Below, in pieces: positions 7,695-12,440 of a DNA stretch of 12,440 bases. A program made the translations under genes and the position numbers. The notes below the pieces were generated by a model. The model made no database searches. It was given only the letters and a program-made list of their open reading frames with translations, and was not told the origin of the DNA. Within the stretch, counting starts at the first letter, position 1. Every line of letters begins with the position of its first letter. Origin of the DNA: JAMCXS01 sp046705545 (GTDB lineage: Bacteria > Acidobacteriota > Terriglobia > UBA7540); the NCBI GenBank assembly GCA_046705545.1, contig JBJKQF010000094.1, positions 1 through 12,440 of the forward strand, given 5' to 3'.

Positions 7695-10013
7695 ATGAGC
7701 TTACTAGACCGAAGAGGTTTTTTAGGTTCCCTGGTGGTGGGTGGCGCGGCGATCAAGGGACTGGCTGCCCGCGCGTGGTCGCGAGCGAGCGGAGGCACCG
7801 GAGGCGCCGCTCCCCCTCCGGCGGTTTTTCGCATTCAAGCCCCCGGGATCCTGGTGGAACTTTCCCAGGAGGGAGAGATCACCGGCCTCGGCTTAGGAGA
7901 GAAGAAGGTTCGCTGGGCGGTGGCGGGCGGCACGTCGCTCACCGGCTGCCGGCGGGAAGGACCGGTCGAGGCGCAGAAGCTGGAGAACGGCGGCGTGCGC
8001 TTTACCAAGCGCCTTGCCGGAGACATCGGCGGCGCTTCCCGGCGGGTGACGCTTTTTGAAAGCTTTTTCCCCACCAAAAATTCCGTCCGCTGGGAAATCC
8101 GGCTGGAAACCCAGGGCTCACCGTGGAGCACGCCCATCGAAACCCGCCTGCAATTTGCCGGCGCAATGGAGAAACGCTTCTGGACCACCTGGGGAGACAC
8201 GCACCCCGACGCCGCTTGGAAAATGAATCCCATCTTCCGCCAGTGGTTCAACAAAGCCTGGAATCTGGTCGCCACCTCCAAAGACCCTGGCTGGAACGAT
8301 CCTTTCACTTTCCTGTCTTTCCCCGACCGCACCTTCTGGTACGGCAGCCCCTACTACCGCTATGACAATCCCCGCCGGGGCGTGATGCCCATTTACGGTC
8401 AGGCGTTTTGCATTCCGCTGGCCACCGTGATCGACGCGCCGCGCGGCGCGGGAATGAGCCTGGCCCTGTCGCCCGAAGACATCCTTCAGGACATGACGCT
8501 CGAAACTACGACGGCGGGCGGCGTTAAGTTTTCCCGACTCTTTCGGCGCCTCTCCGGCCAGAGCCCGGCGGACTTTTCCATGGACCTGGTCGCCCATGAG
8601 CCGGGCTGGCGCGGCGGCCTGCGCTGGATGACGGAGCGCTATCCGGAATATTTTGATCCGCCAATGAAGAGCGCCGAGGAACTTGCCGGAACCGGCGCCT
8701 ACTCGAGCTACGAAGGCGAACTCGACGCCGCCAAGCTCAAGCGCATGGGGTTCACCGTGAATTGGAAAGCCAGCTTCGATTTTCCCTATCAGGGCATGTT
8801 TATTCCTCCCGTTCCCGAAGGCCAGGCGTGGACGCGCGAAAGCCCTTTCATGGACGTTCCGCCCATGTTTATTGGAACCGATGCCTCGGTCAAGCAACTC
8901 GCGGGATACTCCCGCCGGATGCGCGCGCAGGGATTTTATGTGCTGAACTACTTCAACGCCGCGGAATTCGGCAAGAATATCCTTTATCCCGCGCCGCCCT
9001 TTCGGCGCTCACCCTCGGCACCGGACTTCTGGAAAGACCCCAACGACTATTTGTACGCGCATCTCTCCGATGCCCTGGTTTTCCATTCTGAAAAGGAACC
9101 GCCCTTCCAGCAGGCGGAGGTGGGAAACGCCGTCAATCCCGGCCCCGTCCACGACGGGTGGCGCGACGTGATTCTGGATTGGGGCGAGCCGTGCTGGCAG
9201 AACCATTTGCTGGAGCAGACGAAGAAACTGATCGAGAAAATCCCCGATTCCTCCGGCCTCTGCATCGACCGTCTGGATTACCTGCGGCTCTACAACTTCC
9301 GGCGGGACGACGGGCTGACGTGGTATGACGGCCCGGCGCGGTCGCTCATCGTTTCCTGGAAGGATTTCGTGGAGAAGCAGGCGGCGATCCTGCACGCAGC
9401 CGGCCAGGTGCTCTTCGTTAACAATCACGTGAAGCGCCTGGACATTCTGCGCCCCGTCGACGGACTCTTCGACGAACACACCGCTTTCGGCTCCTCCAAA
9501 AACCTGACCGCCCTGCTGGGCATGTTCAAACCCACCATCGGCTGGGTCAGGGAAGAGGACAAGCTCAAGCCCGATCCCGACACCTTTATGCAAAGGTTCC
9601 TCTACCTGGGCATCTTCCCCATGGCGCCCTATCCTCAGAACGACCACTCGCTGCTGCCCGGCAAGAAAGAGGAGCAGCTTTACATGGACTACGGCCTGCT
9701 CTTAAAGGCGCTGCGCGGGAGGAAATGGGTGCTTCTGCCCGAGGCGATCCGCGTTGAGCGGGGGCGCGCCAAGGCGAACCTGTTCAAAGTTCCGGAGGGA
9801 TATGTGGCGCCGGTGGTGCTGGCGGGCTCGGCGGCCGGCGCAACGGTGACCATCCGAAGCATTCCGGAGATCGCCGCAGGCAAGAAATTGCGCTGCGAGG
9901 TTCTTCATCCTGGGGAATCGGAGTGGAAACCTTGCGCGCTCCGGCAAGGCAAGGCCGCACTGACCATCGAAGCGCCGCTTCTTCGCGGCTGCGCGATGCT
10001 GCGGTTGTCGTAG
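7695..10013 (+). CDS. Tat-exported glycoside-hydrolase-like protein, family not recognised
   Basis: 772 residues from ATG 7695. The N-terminus MSLLDRRGFLGS carries a twin-arginine motif (R6, R7) followed by a short hydrophobic stretch, so export of a folded protein by Tat is likely. Residues 45-300 look like a beta-sandwich (many alternating strands, FWYGSPYYRYD at 214-224). Residues about 330-650 resemble a TIM barrel: LCIDRLDYLRLYN (522-534) has Asp525 and Asp528 at a strand end, and LFDEHTAFG (591-599) has Asp593 and Glu594. These acidic residues are plausible nucleophile and acid/base, by analogy with clan GH-D barrels. The C-terminus (685-772) is a small beta domain. I do not recognise a named GH family. 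The stop TAG at 10011-10013 is inside a GTAG that begins the downstream repeat. No carbohydrate-binding module is obvious. Confidence 0.85.
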   Translation: MSLLDRRGFLGSLVVGGAAIKGLAARAWSRASGGTGGAAPPPAVFRIQAPGILVELSQEGEITGLGLGEKKVRWAVAGGTSLTGCRREGPVEAQKLENGGVRFTKRLAGDIGGASRRVTLFESFFPTKNSVRWEIRLETQGSPWSTPIETRLQFAGAMEKRFWTTWGDTHPDAAWKMNPIFRQWFNKAWNLVATSKDPGWNDPFTFLSFPDRTFWYGSPYYRYDNPRRGVMPIYGQAFCIPLATVIDAPRGAGMSLALSPEDILQDMTLETTTAGGVKFSRLFRRLSGQSPADFSMDLVAHEPGWRGGLRWMTERYPEYFDPPMKSAEELAGTGAYSSYEGELDAAKLKRMGFTVNWKASFDFPYQGMFIPPVPEGQAWTRESPFMDVPPMFIGTDASVKQLAGYSRRMRAQGFYVLNYFNAAEFGKNILYPAPPFRRSPSAPDFWKDPNDYLYAHLSDALVFHSEKEPPFQQAEVGNAVNPGPVHDGWRDVILDWGEPCWQNHLLEQTKKLIEKIPDSSGLCIDRLDYLRLYNFRRDDGLTWYDGPARSLIVSWKDFVEKQAAILHAAGQVLFVNNHVKRLDILRPVDGLFDEHTAFGSSKNLTALLGMFKPTIGWVREEDKLKPDPDTFMQRFLYLGIFPMAPYPQNDHSLLPGKKEEQLYMDYGLLLKALRGRKWVLLPEAIRVERGRAKANLFKVPEGYVAPVVLAGSAAGATVTIRSIPEIAAGKKLRCEVLHPGESEWKPCALRQGKAALTIEAPLLRGCAMLRLS

Positions 10014-10171
10014 GAGTGGACGGCGTCCGCCCACAGTGCCAGATGGCGCCACAAAGCCGCCGCACCAGAGATAAAAGCTGGAAAAGCCGCAGGGCTGGAG
10101 CGGCGCAAGGCCGCCCCCAGCGAGCCCTGCGCTACAAAGGCCTGCGCGGTAGGGACACCGCGCCTACAGTT
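10010..10171. repeat. Long intergenic repeat A, copy 1 (REP-like palindrome cluster)
   Basis: This 162-bp unit aligns without gaps to 10398-10559 at an offset of 388; by my count about 140 positions agree. It begins with GTAG (10010-10013), which includes the stop codon of the upstream gene, then a GGACGGCGTCC palindrome. Further in are a compound hairpin closed by GCAGGGCT / AGCCCTGC and the stem GCGCGGT (10144-10150) / ACCGCGC (10157-10163), followed by CTAC (10164-10167), which is GTAG on the minus strand. One hairpin (10044-10065 region) has lost the adjacent CTAC that copy 2 keeps. Confidence 0.9.
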
Positions 10172-10183
10172 AACCCATCGCCC

Positions 10184-10200
10184 GGCGGCGGTGCGCCGCC
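10184..10200. repeat. GC-rich perfect hairpin
   Basis: GGCGGCG (10184-10190) and CGCCGCC (10194-10200) pair perfectly around GTG. The hairpin lies between repeat A copy 1 and the next hairpin and has no T-run. Confidence 0.7.
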
Positions 10201-10201
10201 A

Positions 10202-10222
10202 CCCTCTCCCCTCGGGAGAGGG
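10202..10222. repeat. CCCTCTCCC / GGGAGAGGG hairpin
   Basis: A perfect 9-bp stem (10202-10210 with 10214-10222) encloses the loop CTC. The right arm is also the first nine bases of repeat B copy 1. In repeat B copy 2 only the right arm is present (10310-10318) and the left arm is replaced by unrelated sequence. Confidence 0.75.
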
Positions 10223-10296
10223 AAGGAAATCAATAAGAGATGTGCCGGTTGTGGCACGGATAAATCCGTGCCCTTTCCCCAATCAAAATCCGCCAG
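10214..10296. repeat. Tandem repeat B, copy 1
   Basis: An 83-bp unit repeated at 10310-10392 with a 96-base period; about 75 of 83 positions agree by eye. It contains an 8-bp perfect stem GGCACGGA (10253-10260) / TCCGTGCC (10265-10272) with loop TAAA, followed by CCTTTCCCC-type sequence. An overlapping alternative stem is GTGCC / GGCAC. It could slow or end transcription of either converging gene, but lacks a real T-run. Confidence 0.85.
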
Positions 10297-10309
10297 TCCT
10301 GGACCGCGC

Positions 10310-10392
10310 GGGAGAGGGCAGGAAATCAACAAGAGACGCGCCGGTTGCGGCAGGGATAAATCCGTGCCCTTTCCCCAATCACAATCCGGCAG
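10310..10392. repeat. Tandem repeat B, copy 2
   Basis: The second 83-bp copy, separated from the first by 13 unrelated bases (10297-10309). The main stem has one mismatch here (GGCAGGGA opposite TCCGTGCC). The outer CCCTCTCCC arm that completes a hairpin at copy 1 is missing. Confidence 0.85.
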
Positions 10393-10397
10393 GCAGA

Positions 10398-10559
10398 GTA
10401 GGGGCGGACGGCGTCCGCCCGCAGTGCCAGATGGCGGCGTGAAGCCACCGCTACAAGATCAAAAGCTGGAAAGGCCGCAGGGCTAGAGCGGCGCAAGGCC
10501 GCTCCCAGCGAGCCCTGCGCTACAAAGGATTGCGCGGTGCGGACACCGCGCCTACAGTT
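10398..10559. repeat. Long intergenic repeat A, copy 2 (REP-like palindrome cluster)
   Basis: This copy shows the modules best. On the plus strand GTAG (10398-10401) precedes GGGCGGAC-GGC-GTCCGCCC (10402-10420). On the minus strand three GTAG words (plus-strand CTAC at 10451-10454, 10520-10523 and 10552-10555) each precede a hairpin: an imperfect GGTGGC / GCCGCC stem; a nested structure with outer stem 10477-10484 / 10511-10518 and inner stem 10486-10492 / 10498-10504; and a perfect stem 10532-10539 / 10544-10551. GTAG followed by a palindrome is the layout of bacterial REP elements. The right end overlaps the last codons of the enolase-superfamily gene and supplies its TAG stop. Confidence 0.9.
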
Positions 10560-11790
10560 TGGAAACTTGCCGTACCGCCGCCGGATGCGTCCAGACTTCC
10601 GGCTTGACTTCCATGCCGAGGCCGGGCAGTTCCGGAGCCTCCACGTGGCCGTCCTTGGGAACCAGCGGATTCTCCAGCATAGTCGGCCAGGTGGATTCAT
10701 AAAAGAGCTGCACGCTTTCCTGGATGGCCAGGTTGGTGACGGCGGTGGATAGGTGGGTGGAAGCGTAGAAGAGCAGCGGGCCGCCCGCCGTGTGGGGCGC
10801 CACGGGAAGCTCAAAGGCTTCCGCCATGCTGCAAATCTTGCGCGCTTCGCTCAAGCCGCCGCACCAAGTGACGTCGAACATCACGTAACGCGCCGCGCGC
10901 GACTCCAGCATGCGGAGGAACTCCATGCGTCCCGCCATGCGCTCGCTGATGGTGAGCGGAATGGAGGTCATATCCGCCAGCCGCCGGTACTGCTCAAAGT
11001 TGCCGGGCAACAGCATGTCCTCCAGCCACGCCGGCTGGTAAGGCTCCAGCGCCTTGGCGATGCGCGCCGCCGAGGTCAGGTCCCAGCCGCCGTGAAATTC
11101 CATCATGATTTCGATGTCCATGCCGAAGGTGTCGCGCAGCTTGCGCACGGGAAAGAGAGCCTGCTCGATGTCGGCGTGGGTGATGTATTCGTGCTGGTTG
11201 CGCATCGCAGCGCCGTCGAAGGGCCAGATCTTGATGCCTTTCACCCCGTAGTGGTCGATCAGGTCGCGCATGATCTTTTCCGGCTCTTTGTTGAAGTCGT
11301 ACTTGTAGCCGAAACAGGTGTTGTAGAGGCGGATGCGCGGGTTGGATTTCCCGCCCAGCAGGCGATAGGCGGGAACGTTCAGGGATTTTCCCAGCAGATC
11401 CCAGAGCGCTAGATTAACGGCGCTGATCACGCGCATCTCCGTGCCGCCCGTCACCTGGAAATCGAAGGTGCGGTAGAGGTCCGCCCAGATGCGGTCAATG
11501 TCGCGCGGGTCCTTGCCCAGCAGCAAGCCAGCCGCCGTGCCGTGCACAAAGGCGGCTTCCGCCTCGTTGCGCGGATAGGTTTCTCCCAGGCCCACGAGGC
11601 CGGTGTTGGTGTAGACTCGTACCCAGGTCCAATTGGGCTTCCAGGGAACTTGCTCGCCGTTCCGCCAATAGACGGTTTCAATCTTGGTGATCTTCATCGG
11701 CCCCGCGTTCTCTTTGGCGCGCAGAGTTTCCGCGGGAAGGCTCGCCAGCGCCGGAGCCAAAAGAAAAGGAAAGAAGTTTCTTCTTTGCAT
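10552..11790 (-). CDS. Enolase-superfamily enzyme, mandelate racemase/muconate lactonizing type, with Tat-like leader
   Basis: 412 residues. The expected two-domain layout is clear: capping domain from MKITKIETV (32) and barrel from about 150. Visible active-site candidates are the K-x-x-K strand (K184, K187), metal-ligand acids E231 (MEFHGG), E257 (LEDM) and E283 (SERM), and the D306...H333 dyad (APHTAGGP) followed by E358 (IQES). These enzymes abstract a proton alpha to a carboxylate; dehydration of a sugar acid such as a galactonate- or galacturonate-type substrate is the likeliest role here, but specificity cannot be read. Residues 1-31 are extra for the family: QRRNFFPFLLAPALASLPA looks like a Tat signal, so the enzyme may act in the periplasm. 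The start is supported by AGAGG 8 bases upstream. An alternative cytoplasmic start is M32 (ATG at 11697-11695), with a poor ribosome site. The stop lies in repeat A. Confidence 0.9.
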   Translation of the reverse strand: MQRRNFFPFLLAPALASLPAETLRAKENAGPMKITKIETVYWRNGEQVPWKPNWTWVRVYTNTGLVGLGETYPRNEAEAAFVHGTAAGLLLGKDPRDIDRIWADLYRTFDFQVTGGTEMRVISAVNLALWDLLGKSLNVPAYRLLGGKSNPRIRLYNTCFGYKYDFNKEPEKIMRDLIDHYGVKGIKIWPFDGAAMRNQHEYITHADIEQALFPVRKLRDTFGMDIEIMMEFHGGWDLTSAARIAKALEPYQPAWLEDMLLPGNFEQYRRLADMTSIPLTISERMAGRMEFLRMLESRAARYVMFDVTWCGGLSEARKICSMAEAFELPVAPHTAGGPLLFYASTHLSTAVTNLAIQESVQLFYESTWPTMLENPLVPKDGHVEAPELPGLGMEVKPEVWTHPAAVRQVSKL

Positions 11791-11792
11791 AG

Positions 11793-11803
11793 GAGGTACC
11801 TCT
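11793..11803 (-). promoter_or_regulatory. Ribosome binding site within a GAGGTACCTC palindrome
   Basis: The minus strand reads AGAGGTACCTCCT immediately before the ATG at 11790. AGAGG (11803-11799) is the likely Shine-Dalgarno, 8 bases from the start. It is followed at once by CCTCCT, which could pair with it, although the loop would be very tight. GAGGTACCTC (11793-11802) is a perfect palindrome. Confidence 0.5.
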
Positions 11804-11833
11804 GGGGATTTTCCTTCCGCATGCCGAAAATGA

Positions 11834-11863
11834 TTGACATGCGAAGCAACAGCGCATTATAAA
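11834..11863 (+). promoter_or_regulatory. Candidate sigma-70 promoter for the GH28-like gene
   Basis: TTGACA (11834-11839) is followed after 18 bases by TATAAA (11858-11863). This is the best promoter match seen in the window. It would start a transcript near 11870 and leave a leader of about 195 bases before the ATG at 12064. Confidence 0.5.
11856..11861 (-). promoter_or_regulatory. Candidate -10 box for the enolase-superfamily gene
   Basis: On the minus strand bases 11861-11856 read TATAAT, a perfect -10, about 66 bases before the start codon. No good -35 lies 16-18 bases further upstream, so activation by a regulator would be needed. It overlaps the plus-strand -10, so the two promoters could not be occupied at the same time. 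Confidence 0.35.
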
Positions 11864-11986
11864 CGCATCGCGCCTCTGCCGCCGGAATTCTATCGGGATT
11901 TATTCGCAGGGGGCCAATGGATTGTACCTCATGGGCGGTTCTATGCTTTCAAAAGCCGTCCAACCATGAACGGCGCCGGCTTGTTT

Positions 11987-12004
11987 CAAAATCCTCACAT
12001 TTTG
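11987..12004. promoter_or_regulatory. Inverted repeat CAAAAT-N6-ATTTTG, possible operator
   Basis: A perfect 6-bp inverted repeat (11987-11992 and 11999-12004) with a 6-base centre lies in the leader of the GH28-like gene, about 60 bases before its start. The dyad is suitable for a dimeric regulator. Chance occurrence is possible. Confidence 0.25.
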
Positions 12005-12063
12005 CAGGCTTGGGTGTGGCGAGCCGAACGCTTGGCCGCTCGGGCCGGAAGGAAAGAACGAAG

Positions 12064-12440
12064 ATGCAAAAACAACGGTTGACGCGAATCGCTCTGGCGG
12101 CTTTCAGCGTGTTGGCGTTCCTCCCCATCTCGTTGATGGGGGCGGGAACCCGCCCGGCGGTTTTTAACGTTAGAGATTTCGGCGCCACGGGCCAGAAGTC
12201 GCAAATTGCCACCCAGGCGATCCAGAAGGCCATCGACGCTTGCGCCAAGGCGGGCGGCGGCAAAGTTTACCTGCCGCCTGGAGAGTACACGTCCGGCACG
12301 CTCTACCTGCGCAGCCACGTCCGGTGTTACGTTGACTCCGGCGCAACCCGTTACGCGACTCATAGAGAGGCCGACTTCCCGAAGCCCGCCCTGTTCTATG
12401 GCGAGGACATTCAGAACGTGGAGATCGAGGGCCACGGCAC
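12064..12440 (+). CDS. Exported pectate-lyase-3 / GH28 polygalacturonase-like protein (3' partial)
   Basis: Only the first 125 codons are in the window; no stop occurs before the edge. GGAAGGAAAG lies 7-9 bases before the ATG. Residues 1-28 (QKQRLTR then a hydrophobic run ending near LMGAG) are a Sec signal peptide. The mature part opens with FNVRDFGATG (about 33-42), then AIQKAIDACAKAGGGKVYLP and PPGEYTSGTLYLRSHV, the standard N-terminal cap of right-handed beta-helix pectinases (Pectate_lyase_3 and GH28). The catalytic Asp cluster of GH28 would lie beyond the window, so activity is not confirmed. Pectin or rhamnogalacturonan cleavage outside the cytoplasm is the likeliest role. It is transcribed away from the enolase-superfamily gene from a shared 273-bp region. 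Confidence 0.85.
   Translation, partial: MQKQRLTRIALAAFSVLAFLPISLMGAGTRPAVFNVRDFGATGQKSQIATQAIQKAIDACAKAGGGKVYLPPGEYTSGTLYLRSHVRCYVDSGATRYATHREADFPKPALFYGEDIQNVEIEGHG

Noticed and set aside
8118..9647. Two minus-strand open frames of 259 and 212 codons opposite the GH-like gene
   Set aside because: They are antisense shadows produced by high third-position GC. The plus strand has a signal peptide, ribosome site and domain-like structure; these have none.
10253..10280. Intrinsic terminator at the TAAA-loop hairpin
   Set aside because: The stem is good but is followed by CTTTCCCC rather than a T-run on either strand, so it is listed only as part of the repeat.
9923..10486. Long plus-strand open frame across the repeat array
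   Set aside because: It is a consequence of GC-rich repeats free of stops; it overlaps the real gene's end, its translation is low-complexity and the same phrases recur with the repeats.
10010..10559. CRISPR array
   Set aside because: Repeats are 162 and 83 bp, only two copies each, diverged, and without regular spacers.
10010..10559. Insertion sequence or transposon remnant
   Set aside because: There is no transposase-like translation, and although units recur, no terminal inverted repeats or target duplication bound the array as a whole.
10753..11412. 219-codon plus-strand frame opposite the enolase-superfamily gene
   Set aside because: Antisense to a gene with clear family motifs; the translation has no recognisable features.
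11834..12082. 82-codon plus-strand frame before the GH28-like gene
   Set aside because: It has no ribosome site, begins within the predicted promoter and overlaps the start of the pectinase-like gene.

Overview
The window looks like a carbohydrate-degradation region from a soil-type bacterium, most likely an Acidobacteriota member. The clues are a very large exported Asp-box propeller plus ASH-repeat protein with an odd glycine/cysteine tail, Tat-exported sugar enzymes, moderately high GC, and GC-rich palindromic intergenic repeats. This assignment rests on remembered family style; no search was run.

Layout. (1) 1-2433 (+) is a 5'-truncated clan GH-D (GH36/alpha-galactosidase-like) glycoside hydrolase. 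(2) 2434-2721 is an AT-richer spacer between convergent genes, with weak palindromes and a short coding-looking frame. (3) 2722-7416 (-) is a 1564-residue surface or secreted protein: signal anchor, nine Asp boxes, five ASH-type Ig modules each with a Cys pair, then a membrane hairpin and a CGGGGG tail. (4) 7417-7694 is a divergent promoter region. (5) 7695-10013 (+) is a Tat-exported, uncharacterised glycoside-hydrolase-like protein. (6) 10010-10559 is filled by an A-B-B-A array of palindromic repeats between convergent genes; the A units carry GTAG/CTAC-flanked hairpins like REP elements. (7) 10552-11790 (-) is an enolase-superfamily (mandelate racemase type) dehydratase or racemase with a Tat-like leader. 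(8) 11791-12063 is a divergent control region with overlapping promoters. (9) 12064-12440 (+) is the N-terminal part of an exported pectate-lyase/GH28-like beta-helix enzyme, cut by the window end.

Taken together, three glycan enzymes and an acid-sugar enolase-superfamily enzyme suggest extracytoplasmic breakdown of galactose- or galacturonate-containing plant polysaccharide, with the last two genes perhaps co-controlled from one divergent promoter. Substrates are inferred. The most unusual DNA feature is the repeat array, where the GTAG tetranucleotides of the two outermost repeat ends supply the TAG stop codons of both flanking convergent genes.
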